Assembly: GCA_001592805.2 (NCBI GenBank)
Contig: CP051141.1
Coordinates: forward strand, 3,286,001 to 3,350,000
Direction of reading: 5' to 3'
DNA: 64,000 nucleotides
Source: Peltaster fructicola
Taxonomy: Eukaryota > Ascomycota > Dothideomycetes
The notes under the pieces were generated by a model. The model saw only the letters and a list, made by a program, of their open reading frames with translations. It was not told where the DNA came from and made no database searches. Both the position numbers and the translations under genes were made by a program. Of the stretch, positions 35,349-46,181 are shown one piece after another. The first letter of the stretch is position 1. The number at the start of each line of letters is the position of its first letter.

Positions 35349-36863
35349 TCACAGGTCCAACATCCAGTACCCACCTACCTCCTTGTACGTCTCCTGAAAT
35401 CCAGGCAGAAGCTCATCTAATGGATGAGCCGGATCATCTCGGAAGTTGGTACACCAGGCAGTATGATAGTTCTCATCCTTCTCCTCCGGTAGGTAGTGCG
35501 CTGGGTCCCATTCGATTTTGACATTCGGTGTAAATTGCTTGTCCTGATCGCTAGTCACCCTCTTGTATGCCTGGAAGATTCCTCCCTGATGCTCGATCTG
35601 CCACTTGATCACTTGGTTGCTCAGTGTCTTGAGCAGACCTCCGTGCAAGAACGCGATCCCTCCGTCCTTGTCAGGATGATGCTGTGCAAAGCTGTGGCCG
35701 CAGTAGACCTTCTCCTTGCCCTCCTCACCAGGAGAGAGCGTGCCGACAGTGGTAATCCACCTTGACGGAACACCATATTTCGTTCGTAGCGCATGCCATG
35801 CAAATCGGAACATGTCCTTGTCGCCCAAGATCAAAGTCGAGTAATACAAACGATGCTCAGTCTCCAACCATGTAGCAAGCTGTAGATGGTACCAAAACTT
35901 GCGCTTATCGACCAGAAGTTGACCACTTTCTTGCTCCCATTCGTCCATGCGGCACTGTGTATTCGTGATAGCCCATATAGGGTTGTTACGACGAGTCCTG
36001 ACAATGTCAGGCCAGAAAACCGTACCGAACTCCTTGTAGACTTCCGAGTCGAACAGTTTCACCGGATCGATGATTGGGATGTTGTCAGAGTCCATCAAGA
36101 TGACCTCTGCGAATCTCGAGTTAATGACCGCAGGGATTTTGAGCTGGAAGTTAGCCATGAATGAGTAGTATGTCGGTATAGGTTGGCCGGGTATAGACAA
36201 GTCGTTGAAGAACAGATCTGGCTTGACATCAAGGAGTTGCTGCTTTACATCGTCCTTGAGCTCCAATTCGCCCCAATACGCGATCTCGACATCAATGGTA
36301 GAGCCGAGCTTCTGCAACATGCGCAGGATGACCTTTGTACGGTAGATACTCTTCTCGTGGCCAGCAGGGATCACGATACCCCTTCCATGAAACTTCTTCT
36401 TGTGTTCAGCCCAAGGACGCATCTCGTTCGCGACAAAGTATTGCCATTGCTTTCGTATAAGCTCGATCTTGTAGTCGTCCTCATCCTGTATGACCCATTT
36501 CATGTCGTCGCCTCTTGTATCGTCGTAGCCCCATTGCAGGTTGATGGCGCTCTCATCTGGCCAACCACAGCCTGCCTTCGAATCAGAAATAGGCATGCTT
36601 GGGTACTCGACCACAGCCTTGAAGTGGTCGAGGAAGTCGTCTGCATCTTCGAGTAGGTGTGGATCTTCAAGGACAGCTTGTCCTCTGAATGTGTACGGTG
36701 TCGAGAACGGGCTCTTTTGCAGAAGCTTGTGTGTATGTGATCTGATTGTCTCAGGTGATGTCGAGAAAGATATAAGAACAAGGAAGAGAGCCACACCAAC
36801 GGCAATTAACAGCTTCGGCCGCCGTGTGAAGATGGCCGAAGCATTGGCAAAGTTCGCAGCCAT
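35349..36863 (-). CDS. Golgi alpha-mannosyltransferase, Mnn2/GT71 type
   Basis: Adds alpha-linked mannose to protein-bound glycans in the Golgi. Single exon, 504 aa; ATG at 36863 (the frame is open to 36917 but begins with GTG). Type II membrane topology: short basic N-terminus (TRRPK), one TM segment (LLIAVGVALFLVLISF), a stem, then the lumenal catalytic domain. GT71 features: GRGIVIPAGHEKSIYRTKV, the DxD motif in EVILMDSDNIPI, GTVFWPDI, TNTQCRMDEWEQESGQLLVD and FRFAWHALRTKYGVP. It could be Mnn2- or Mnn5-like; acceptor specificity cannot be read. YPT6, a Golgi Rab, is the adjacent gene. Confidence 0.9.
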   Translation of the reverse strand: MAANFANASAIFTRRPKLLIAVGVALFLVLISFSTSPETIRSHTHKLLQKSPFSTPYTFRGQAVLEDPHLLEDADDFLDHFKAVVEYPSMPISDSKAGCGWPDESAINLQWGYDDTRGDDMKWVIQDEDDYKIELIRKQWQYFVANEMRPWAEHKKKFHGRGIVIPAGHEKSIYRTKVILRMLQKLGSTIDVEIAYWGELELKDDVKQQLLDVKPDLFFNDLSIPGQPIPTYYSFMANFQLKIPAVINSRFAEVILMDSDNIPIIDPVKLFDSEVYKEFGTVFWPDIVRTRRNNPIWAITNTQCRMDEWEQESGQLLVDKRKFWYHLQLATWLETEHRLYYSTLILGDKDMFRFAWHALRTKYGVPSRWITTVGTLSPGEEGKEKVYCGHSFAQHHPDKDGGIAFLHGGLLKTLSNQVIKWQIEHQGGIFQAYKRVTSDQDKQFTPNVKIEWDPAHYLPEEKDENYHTAWCTNFRDDPAHPLDELLPGFQETYKEVGGYWMLDL

Positions 36864-37336
36864 GATGCTTTTCCAGTACGTTCGTCCTCCGAGCAGGACA
36901 GTTTGGAGATGGGGCACACAGGGATTGAGAGATCCATACGTGACTTGCGCAGGTACGCCACGCTCTCACCTCCGTCCAGTCTAACGCCAACCATGGTGTC
37001 GGCAGGGTCTTAGCTGCAGTAAGGTTATGGTTTCAGAGCTATGGGTATCATAAAAATGCGCCGGTATTGGTTAAGGCGAGCGGCTCACAGCGTCGTGATG
37101 ATACACAACCAGGCCACGAGACTGGTTGAACCTGTCGATTCCACGTAAGTGTTGACACGTTCGTAATACAGATGTTGACGAAGATAATTACAGTTGTGTA
37201 TTGTAGAACGACCTCGCTTCTGAAGCCGTGCTTGTTCAGCATCCTCGGTCAATATTTAGTGCAACATATTGATTGACGCCACGCGAGTAAGGTGTAAGAT
37301 TACTTAACCAGCGTCGCAACCGCAAGGTCTCTCTCC
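36864..37336. other. Intergenic stretch
   Basis: Between the mannosyltransferase start and the PPH3 stop, both on the minus strand. No gene is seen. Confidence 0.5.
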
Positions 37337-38790
37337 TCACAGGAAATAGTCTGCCACTGGCTTCTTCGCAGGCATACCTCGACTGTCTTGCGGCGCCGCT
37401 TCGAAGACTCTGTACCGTCTGCCAGGACCTAGCTTTCTCTCTTGCTCCGTCAGGATGCCCTGACTGCGGTTGACATCGCCATTGGAGCGCATTGAGTAGC
37501 CAGTATTGGAACCATCCTCACCCAGCTCGAGGATCGCTGCAACGTTGCCACAACGATAGCAGTAGTTCGGTGCCGACCAGACCGTGACGATGCTGTTCTC
37601 AAACATTTCGCGGAAGCCTTCCATCACCAGCTGGTGCGCGCGACAGATCAGACTGAGGTCGTTCTTGTGGTTGAAGCACTTGACAATATCAGCGCCGAAG
37701 AGGAAGCCAGCTCCTCGTGGACTTAGGCCCCAGCCATCGATCTCGTCTGGATCGGACCATAGAAGATCACACATTGCGCCTTCATGTGGCACTTCTTGCT
37801 TCCGGTCCAGAAGGCGAATCTTGTCGATGCTATCAATCAAGGGCGAGAGTCCTCCATGGACACACAACACTGCTCCGCCTGTTCGATTACTGCTTGTGCT
37901 TGCGCCGGCTGCGCCTGTGCCAGGTATGCCTATGCTGCTGCCATTCGGTTGTGATGCAGAAGGAGACGAAGGTACATTTGAGAGCTGTGAAAGATCTTGC
38001 GATCCATTATATTGTGCGCGGGGGAAGCGATTGATGATGTGACCGGTAGAGTTCAGGATCTCGATCTCCCAGTTCGAGTCGTCCGCATTCTGTGTTTGTG
38101 AAGGATCAGCGTAAGGTGCATCTGTCGGGTCGAGATCTGTGGCAGCTCCAGTCACCAGGGCGCCAAGTGCAAGATAGTCGAAGACCTCACAGCAGTATCT
38201 ACTCTGATTAGATCGGGTTGCGACAGAACTGTTGCACTCACCGCCACACGTTGGCTGAGCCATATTTTCGTAAGCATTCGTCGTAAAAGCCATATACAGT
38301 CGTGATTTGTCGTGATTCGTGATTGCCTCTGATCAACGTGATGCGATCAGGATATCTGACCTTGAGGCAGAGGAGGAGTAAGAATGATTCGAGAGAGTAA
38401 AAGCCACGGTCAACGAAATCGCCTAGCTTGTGTCAGTGTCTTGATTGCGAATTGCTTGACGAACGTACCCATGAACAGGTAATTGGTGTCTGGCACATCG
38501 CCGCCGACACGAAAGAGCTCCATCAGATCGTGGAATTGGCCATGGATATCGCCGCATATCTGCATGGTCAGCACGAGTGCCATTTTACTCTTTCCTCACA
38601 TACCGTTACAGGAGCATCTACACCAACCACATTGCCCTCTTCAATAAGCAATTCTCTTGCTTTGAAGCACAACTCTCGAACTTGGTTCTCGGGTATGGGG
38701 CGACATGCTCGTAGCTGTGCGATTGCCCTACATCGTTCAGTCTCGTCTCTTGTTCATGATCGCGTGCTCTTACTTGTCGAGATCACTCAT
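37337..38790 (-). CDS. PPH3: PP4 catalytic subunit (PPH3 type) with a long insertion
   Basis: Metal-dependent Ser/Thr phosphatase acting in DNA-damage checkpoint recovery and other PP4 tasks. Five exons: 38790-38774, 38727-38604, 38559-38469, 38422-38242, 38198-37337 (424 aa). The first exon is 17 nt (MSDLDK split). Introns are 40-46 nt, all GT-AG. Motifs: [39 protein letters not shown] and the PP4 tail [19 protein letters not shown]. Between LALGALV and [11 protein letters not shown] there is an insertion of about 90 residues, rich in Ser, Asn, Gly and Pro, absent from animal PP4 (about 307 aa). TAP42, a partner of this phosphatase group, is in the same window. Confidence 0.95.
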
Positions 38791-39631
38791 CGCGATGAGC
38801 GCGCCGATGGCGCAGGAACCTGTAGCTACCCAGAGAGACTACCGCTGACTGCTGAGGTTGTTTGCAAGTCTTTGAGACGCCTGTAGATCGGCGGGATTGT
38901 TCTGGCGCAACACGGTATTTGATGATTTTGTGCTGTATCGTTTCGGCGAGACGTCGTTGAAATAGATCAGTGGAGGGCGATAGCTTTGGACTATGCCTAT
39001 GCGCGCGACGATCTTTTGGTCGTCTGATCGTTTGGGTGTTTCGTGTAGGGCAGTTTGGAGATGTGGAAGTATGCGTTGTAAAGGTGTGTGGCTCTGACGT
39101 GTGGCGTTGATGGTTTGAGTCGCGTCTAAATTTGAGCCTCAAGAACTCTTACCAAGTACATCCAGAAAGTGACCATTCCCTTTCTCCTAGACATCGGACT
39201 GACCTCTCACCCGTAATGCATGCTGTGCATCCCATCTTAAGCATGCGGCTACGACTCGGCCAAAGATGATAGACCGCCTGCAGGACATCTAGTCCATCCA
39301 GTACATTATTAACGAAGCTCTTCCAGCTACATCAGTCATCCTTGAGCAGGAATACTCCTTGTCAGAAGATCAGATGATTCCTGCATGTTGCCAGGTGCTA
39401 TGGTGAGTTCTGCTCGAGCGGCTGCACAACAGCTTGTCATCGTACGCAAAAGCGGCACAATGTCGTGCGATCGTCGCTGAGCTCTGCTGTCTTCCATTCT
39501 GCCGACAACCACGAGGATGCTCTCTCTTCCCTCTGATGCTCTGTCAGACAACCCCGCAGAGTGTACAAGAACACATTAAGGCTGAGGAGTCTGCATGTTG
39601 CATCTTCTTCCTCTTCCTACATCCTGTCACC
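38791..39631. other. Divergent intergenic region
   Basis: About 0.8 kb between PPH3 (-) and the FAD dehydrogenase (+). Short frames only. The 50 bases before the dehydrogenase ATG are pyrimidine-rich (CTTCTTCCTCTTCC), a usual fungal leader feature. Confidence 0.5.
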
Positions 39632-41375
39632 ATGGCTACGCGCGCCAAGTACGACCTTGTTGTTGTTGGATCTGGCTTTGCCGGATGTATGACAGTCCTC
39701 AACTTCCTCGAACAATGTGAACGAGAGAAGAGAGATGGCAAGGTAGCTCTTGTTGAAGTCGGAAAGGAGGGCGAACGCAGTGGTGCTTCAAAGTGGACTA
39801 TGGCATATCTTCGTCTGGACAAGGATCTGAACTTCGACGAAGATTGGGTCAAGGAGATGCGACTAGTGAGCAGAGGTAGGCAGCTTTGTTTTCTCCAGGC
39901 TACTACTGACCGAGTGAGGTCTTGCTGATGAGGCATACTGCCATAAGCTCAAGGATGAAGCTCCGATCTCAGCTCGCTACCTCGAAGAGCATGGCGTCAA
40001 GTTCGTACATCATGACGAGCCCAACGTCCTTCTCGAATTCAAGACTGGTCAACATTTCGTCTTTCCAGAAGGCGGTGGCTGTGCAATCATTTTCAAACTC
40101 TTCGAACATATCAACAAGTACAAGAATTGTGATGTCATATACGAGACGGAAGCGAACAAGCTGCTTGTAGACGACGAAGGTGCCATTCGTGGTGTGAAGG
40201 TCCGCAAGAACGACGGCCTGCTTCATGAGCTTCTGGCACCCAACGTGATGCTGGCTTGTGGTGGATTTGAGGTGAGAAGATCTTGACGCTCATACACGGT
40301 CACTGATACCCTCAGGGTAATCAGGAGTTGCTGGCAAGGCGAGTACGTCACACAGCTAGGACTTGACTAACGACCCAAAGATATGTTGGACGAGATACTC
40401 ACAAACTGCCACTCATTGCACCTGGACTCAAGTATAACAAGGGAGCAGGTCTCAAGATGGCTCTTGACGTTGGTGCAGACACTGCAGGTTCATTTGATGG
40501 CATGCACTGTGAACTGGTAGACACAAGAGCAACGAAACCAGATGCAGTGATATGGGGTGAGTCCACACGTGCATCATCACGTCTGGCTAATCACAGTAGG
40601 CCACAACTACGGGATCGTGGTCAATAAGGAATGTCAGCGTTTCTACGACGAGGGCAAGCGCCATCTCTTCGCTACATTCGAGATGATTGCACTGGAGTGC
40701 TGGAAGGACCAAGACATGTCTTGCTTTTTCGTCACCGATGATGTGATTTGGGAGAAGTTCAGAGGATCGTGGGTCTATGACACGACTGACCAGCCGCCCG
40801 AGAAGGCCGACACTATCGAAGAGCTTGCTGTGAAGCTGAAGCTCAATCCGCAGGCGCTCAAGCGTACTGTCCATGAATTCAATGCTGCCGTCAATGATCG
40901 AGATTTCGATCTACTCAAGCTGGATGGTAAGGCAACAACAGGACTGAAGCCGGATAAGACGAACTGGGCGATGAAGATTGAGAAAGCACCATTCTATGGC
41001 TATCCGATGACGCCAAATCTGACGTTTACGTATGTTCTTGGTGCGCGATTGTTCCGTGCTGACCATCACAGGTATGGAGGACTGAAGACAGATCTGCATG
41101 CGCGTGTGTTGAGCACACATGGTGCTCCGATCCCAGGCCTGTGGGCAGCAGGTGAATTGACCGGATTGTTCTACAACGAGTATCCACCGGCAACGTCGTG
41201 TCTACGAAGTATGACCTTCGGACGTCTCGCTGGCAAGGAGATCGCAGAGAATTTGGGGAAGAGTCATGGAACTGTGCAAGGAGTGCCTATTCATGCTGAG
41301 ATGGGTCATAAGAAGTCTCACTCGGTCATGATGAGCGATCCGCAGCTGTCTGCAGAGGCACAGGTGGCCGCTTGA
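39632..41375 (+). CDS. FAD-dependent dehydrogenase, tricarballylate dehydrogenase/fumarate reductase-like
   Basis: Flavoprotein of the FAD_binding_2 group, nearest in pattern to tricarballylate dehydrogenase (TcuA). Six exons: 39632-39875, 39919-40271, 40316-40338, 40381-40556, 40600-41029, 41072-41375 (509 aa). The third exon is only 23 nt and the intron after it is GC-AG (AAG-GCGAGT..AAAG); this is the only reading that gives GGFEGNQELLARYVGRDTHK without a break. Dinucleotide motif DLVVVGSGFAG at the N-terminus; substrate-domain stretches FDGMHCE and WVYDTTDQPPEKADT; C-terminal FAD block GLWAAGELTGLFYNEYPPAT. No haem or membrane domain. The substrate is not certain. It converges on a short-chain dehydrogenase gene 100 bp away. 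Confidence 0.9.
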
Positions 41376-41478
41376 TCGCAAAATTTGAGTGCTCTATTGT
41401 TTGTACGGCCGTGATTGTAGCTATCTCCCGTCTTTGCCAGAACGAACGTGCTCAATCATCTGAGCTCGCTAATCAGAT

Positions 41479-42311
41479 CTATGCCATGCCTCCGTTAACT
41501 GGCACGATCTGACCAGTGATCCAGCGACTGGCAGGAGAGCTGAGGAATGCGATTGCATCTGCTATTTCCTCTGGTGCACCAATGCGGTTGTGAGGGTTGC
41601 CTGAAGCAATCGCCTTCAGCACTTGTTCACTCTTACCCTTCAAGAAAAGCTCTGTGCCGGTGGGTCCTGGAGCAACGGCATTGACAGAGATGTCCTTGCG
41701 TGCGAGATCCTTTGATAAGACCTTGGTTAACTGCTCGATGGCACCCTTGGTTGTGCAGTAGAGGAGGTAGTCGGGGCCGACTGTCGAGGCATGGTTGAGT
41801 GTAGTCGACAGAAAGACGATATGAGATCCCGGACCCATGTGTGGGCTTGCTTTCTAGTACAGATTAGCACAGAGTCGCGCATGAGAGGCTGTGACTGACT
41901 TGAGCCAAGAAATATGGACCCTTAACATTGACAGCGTAGATGCGGTCGAAGTCGGTCTCTGTAGTTGTCTCAATGTTCTTCATCGGCAGGATACCTATCA
42001 TGGTGTCAGCAGTCATCTCAATCTGAGCTCAGCAACATACCAGCATTGGCGATCACGATATCAAGTCGGCCGAATCGTTCAAGAGTGGCCTTGACCATCT
42101 TCTCGGCACCATCAACACTTCCCGCATCAGCTTGAATGCCAAAGGCCTGGTTGTTGCCAATCTCGTTGACTAGAGCGTCTGCGGCGCTAGCATCAGAAGC
42201 ATAGTTGATGGCGACAGAGGCTCCTAGCCGAGCAAGCGCCAGTGAAGTCGCCTTGCCAATGCCTTTGCTGCCACCGGTGATCAGGGCGACCTTTCCTGCG
42301 AGGACAGACAT
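41479..42311 (-). CDS. Short-chain dehydrogenase/reductase (FabG-like)
   Basis: NAD(P)-dependent classical SDR. Three exons: 42311-42041, 41994-41900, 41853-41479 (246 aa); introns are 46 nt each (GTATGT..TAG and GTCAGT..CTAAT..CTAG). Motifs: cofactor loop TGGSKGIGKA, DIVIANAG joined across intron 1 to ILPMKN, NVKGPYFLAQ, catalytic Ser in HIVFLSTT, Tyr-Lys in YCTTK, and a C-terminus ASRWITGQIVPVNGG. It most resembles 3-oxoacyl-ACP or glucose-dehydrogenase-like reductases of broad specificity. A role together with the convergent FAD dehydrogenase is possible but unsupported beyond proximity. Confidence 0.93.
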
Positions 42312-43152
42312 TGCGATGGGTAGTATGCGAAAAGAGTACAGGCTTGTGAGATGTAGATGTACCCAGCTTATGATGGATGCTGGAGCTTGCCAGCAAGCCA
42401 TTGAGGTTATATAGAAGCTCCATGACCTCAGAGCTGTGATCCTTCAATTAAGCCCGGAGAGCGTTGGTGTCCGATCCGCTCACATGGCATGCATGGCTCA
42501 TGCTGCTGTGACTCGGCCTTGCCGCTTTTGCGAGAGTGTCCAGTGAGTGGCGGAGATGTTAGTAAGATACTTCCAACCTTACATCGTAGGAGAAGGATGC
42601 AGCCACAGCTGTTAGTCTGGACGACGGAGACGCTAAAGTCCGGCCATCACGTGGAGATCTTCGCACACCTTCCCTTTCCTGTTGTCTATACGATGATAAT
42701 GTGTAACCATTGGGGCCAGACAGTGTTGTAGTTACGATAGATATCTCCTTGAATGCTGTTTGGCTCTGGGCTTACAGCGTAATTGTTGGACAGTGCTTTC
42801 ACTAGGGCGAGTTTCGGAATGGCGCTGCCAAGCCTCGTTTTTCAAGCTATCATATATTGACTTTTCGACATAACCAGCACATTCGGCCATAGACTGATGA
42901 ACATTGGGCATCCCGTCCGCTCTGCCATACACAAGCATCAGATCGCCAAGCTAGTATTACCGTGGGTGACCAGGTGAGAATCCTTGGTGTCGAATGTTTT
43001 GTTTTTGCTGCGAGGATGTCCAGTTCATCTCTCATATGTGTGTGCGCAGAGTCTGACATGGACAAGGCTCTTTGGTGATCAGTGCTGTGGTATGATGTTG
43101 TTCTTTCTGAACGTTGCGGTAAGCTATATATCGATATGAGAGCTGAACCTGT
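42312..43152. other. Intergenic stretch
   Basis: About 0.84 kb between two minus-strand genes. Only short unconvincing frames. It should carry the SDR promoter and the 3' region of the next gene. Confidence 0.5.
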
Positions 43153-44579
43153 CTAGTAGGCATTCTCCACCGTGATACTGCTGTCAACAATGATCGCACT
43201 ACACTCATCGGTTAGTAGATTATCAGCAAATGCACTACATCTTGGACTCACCTGTTCAAGGATGTGTACTTGTTGGAAGGAGCACAGGTCAGCCTCTCCG
43301 AACCGGCAGATCCTTGTCCCGTCTCAGTGCTCGAAACAATCCCAGTGAAGCCTTGAACATCCAAACCAACGCTCGAGCCTGCCGCACCCACGACCGTGGC
43401 GTTGCCTGCGACCAGATAGCCAAGGTTAGGGAGTGGGAATATGATGGGCTGAGCTGTGCCTCCGTCGACATATCGTCCAGTGTTTAGTGGTCGAGGTGTG
43501 TCGGGTTCTGAGGCCGTGTAGTCGCATGAGAGATCAATTTGTGCTGGCGTGGTGTTGTTCAGGTATATTGGAATGCTCTCTGCTTCCAAGACGATGAGAT
43601 AACTGTGTCCTGCGGTGCCATAGAGCCAGTCTATCCTCCCGATGACATCAGATGGAATAGTGAAGAATGTCTGGATGGCAGTGGCGTTGTACACTTGCCC
43701 GGGCTGTACGTATGCTGGACCTGTAGCGCTGAATGTATAGTTGAATGCTTCAGTAGTGCTCTGCCCAACAATTAGATTGAGCGTACACGAACGGCTGAGC
43801 TTACAAGTTGGCTGCTCTCATTGCAAGTGATCTCAAAGTTGGCGACAGTCGATTTGGTGCGTCCGGCGGTGGGAGGGAAGATACCTGGTGCACCGTTGGC
43901 AGGCTGTAAAGGTGGACCTGTCGTCTGATCCAAAGCAATAGAGCTGACAATGTATTCCCAAGAAGCACCACAGCTCTGTCACTGGTTAGACTTTGTATCA
44001 TCGAAGATCTCAGTAGTCTCACGATGTCGAATGTCCTCAATCCTGGTATCGGCTCCATATCTGGATTGAGATAGGTAACAGTGCCGTTGAGAGACTGTAT
44101 GCGAAGGTCGGCTGTTGCTCCGGCACTACCAGCAGTGAATGGACCGAAAGGACCCAAGACTTGGCCATTCGGCTGGAAAGGTACAGTTGTGAGGTACGTG
44201 TATGGCGTCGGGAATTTCTGCTTGACAGATGTGTAGATTGAGAACGTTGATGGTGACGGTGACGTGTTGATAATGTCGAAGGTCATCGTCAGATTAGCTT
44301 GGTAGTACGGTGAAATGTCAACACCAGATGAAGCGAAGACACCGTTGAGATACGCATCTGCAACCAGATCTGAGACGTAAAACTGTTGACCAGCTCCTGC
44401 AGCTAGTGGCACTGTCGTTGAGACATACACAAGTGTTGGTCCTGCGCTGCCAGCGATCGAGCATTGAAGCTTGTCTGTCAGTCGCGAGAGGGCGGTTCGA
44501 AGATCTGCTGGATACCTACTGAGGCATTGATAGCATTCATTTGTGCACCATATGGCACAGAGGAAGCAGCGTTACCCAT
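43153..44579 (-). CDS. Unknown beta-rich protein with possible N-myristoylation signal
   Basis: Not recognised. I assemble five exons: 44579-44516, 44474-44023, 43975-43805, 43760-43252, 43198-43153 (413 aa). Introns are 41, 47, 44 and 53 nt, all GT-AG, and all phases agree, which strongly supports a real gene although each exon alone looks fragmentary. The protein begins MGNAASSV, a good fit to an N-myristoylation site (Gly2, Ser6 region). The body is rich in Thr, Ser, Gly, Pro and aromatic residues with predicted short beta strands (AYVQPGQVYNATAIQTFFTI; HSYLIVLEAESIPIYL) and several Asn-x-Ser/Thr sites. No TM segment. The glycosylation-like sites would suit a secreted protein, but no signal peptide is visible from this start. 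An upstream leader intron is possible. Confidence 0.7.
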
Positions 44580-45156
44580 GACTGTGACTTGTTAAAGGCG
44601 TAGCCCGATGTTCACAAGAAGAATTGAACTGTGCTATCTGGGCGTCAAGAGCTTGGGACTGCTCTATGTATACACGGCTGCATCGGTCACTAACGTGGTA
44701 GTCGTTGCCTCGGTATCTGGCCTTGTAGGATGGACGGCGAGCGACTTAGAAACTATGGCAGACCCAGCTTCGAGCTTGGCTGCTTACCTGCAGCCTCGAG
44801 GGTTTGTATTAGGATGTCGACTCTATCGACTATGGAGTGGCGGGTGGTTTATAAGATGTCGCTGACTGTCGCAATGGACTTCGAACGTTCGTAAGCATAC
44901 ATTGGTGGTATTTTGAGAAGATGTCACCAGTGTATGTGTCTGACAGTCTCGAAGCGCACTCAAGCTTGAGCATCCTGCATGAAGTCTAAAAGTGACGTCG
45001 GAAGGGCAATGTCGTGCACAGCTGACTCGTGCTCTCCCACCATCACCAGGTGTACATGGGAAGGAGTATACTCTGCGTCCATTTTGAATCAAAGAGTGTT
45101 TGTCGTCTCAGCAGTGTTGTAGAGCTCCGATATTGAACTAATTTCAAGCTCAGAAG
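44580..45156. other. Divergent intergenic region
   Basis: Between the unknown five-exon gene (-) and the GNAT gene (+). On the minus strand a TTATAAA at 44849-44855 and a CTGCAG/GTAAGC donor near 44793, with a CACAG acceptor two bases before the ATG, suggest a TATA box and a leader intron for the unknown gene. Confidence 0.4.
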
Positions 45157-46179
45157 ATGGCCATGAAGGCAGTGCAAAGCTACTCAGCGCAGGATTACGA
45201 TATTCGTCCGTCTCGAGGGCATGATGAGACTAACAAGATATGGTATCCGTTCATGCTTGAGCTTGGCTGGGATAGAGGTCCAGCAGATCTGGCAACATAC
45301 CTCGATCACTCCCAATCAAGAGGCATGCTACTAGCCTTTCCGCAAGGCTCGAGTCAGCCTATCGGTCATGTCGCTGCTATCATCAACGACAACGCAACAG
45401 GATGGGTAGCCCTCTTCATCGTTGACAAGTTGTATCAGGGTATCGGTCTGGGAGCGGCCTTGTGGACGGAGATGATGAAAGAGTTCGAACATTGCAATAC
45501 CCAGTATGTCGGTCTCGATGCGGTGCCTCAGCAAAAGGCTACGTATGAGAGGAGGAGATTTGTTGACTCTGAGCTTGGTCAGATTAGTCTCATGACACGG
45601 CCTTTTCATGTGGCCATCAGGAAATCGCCACATGTTGTTGACAGCATCCTCGAGATCGCTAAGGTGTCAGCACATCTGCTCGCCGAGTTCGAGCTGAAGT
45701 ACACTGGTTTCTGTCGGCCCGGTATGTGGCGCAATTTGTTGAGCCGATCAGACGTGGTCGGGTATGCCGTCGTGAGCCAGACACCAAAGTCCGTAGGTGA
45801 TATTCATGCCTGCGCTTTTGTTCGTCGATGTCCGAGTGGTGCTAGACTTGGTCCATTATATGCCAACACCGTTCACACAGCAGAGACTGTGCTGTCACAC
45901 ACCCTTTCAGCGTGTACAGCAGAGTATATGCAGAGCTTTCCAATGAAGGGCGTTGAGATGAGCAACTGGTCGAGCGATGACATCCACAAACAGGCCCGCG
46001 TAGTCGCTGAGATATGGAGCGGTAATGTCGAAGCTGTAGCGCTGTTTGAGAAGGTTGGCTGGACATCTCAAGGGCACTATCATCGCATGTGGTTGCATGG
46101 GAGGGCTCCTGCTGCTCAAGGTCCAGGCGGGCTCGCTCAGACTGGTGTCTTTGCAACTTTCGATGCTGCGACGGGTTGA
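45157..46179 (+). CDS. GNAT-family N-acetyltransferase
   Basis: Single exon, 340 aa; Met1 and Met3 are both possible starts. The first half is a GNAT fold: IGHVAAIINDNATGWVALFI and the acetyl-CoA loop motif YQGIGLGAALW (Q-x-x-G-x-G). A second, more degenerate GNAT-like half includes GDIHACAFVRRCPSGARLGPLYA and ends with the GNVEAVALFEKVGW motif, as in bacterial YitH-type double-domain proteins. Substrate is unknown. It converges on REV7 with stop codons just 2 bp apart. Confidence 0.88.
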   Translation: MAMKAVQSYSAQDYDIRPSRGHDETNKIWYPFMLELGWDRGPADLATYLDHSQSRGMLLAFPQGSSQPIGHVAAIINDNATGWVALFIVDKLYQGIGLGAALWTEMMKEFEHCNTQYVGLDAVPQQKATYERRRFVDSELGQISLMTRPFHVAIRKSPHVVDSILEIAKVSAHLLAEFELKYTGFCRPGMWRNLLSRSDVVGYAVVSQTPKSVGDIHACAFVRRCPSGARLGPLYANTVHTAETVLSHTLSACTAEYMQSFPMKGVEMSNWSSDDIHKQARVVAEIWSGNVEAVALFEKVGWTSQGHYHRMWLHGRAPAAQGPGGLAQTGVFATFDAATG

Positions 46180-46181
46180 GC

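Noticed and set aside
36861-36917. Longer N-terminus for the mannosyltransferase
   Set aside because: The frame is open but begins with GTG; ATG 36863 is followed by a proper short cytosolic tail and TM anchor.
38783-39142. 119-codon minus-strand frame running into the PPH3 start
   Set aside because: It begins with TTG, is Arg/Thr/His-rich leader-like sequence and has no ATG suited to an upstream ORF of that length.
39632-42311. FAD dehydrogenase plus SDR as a catabolic gene pair
   Set aside because: They are convergent, not divergent from a shared promoter, and no transporter or regulator is adjacent; proximity alone does not support a pathway.
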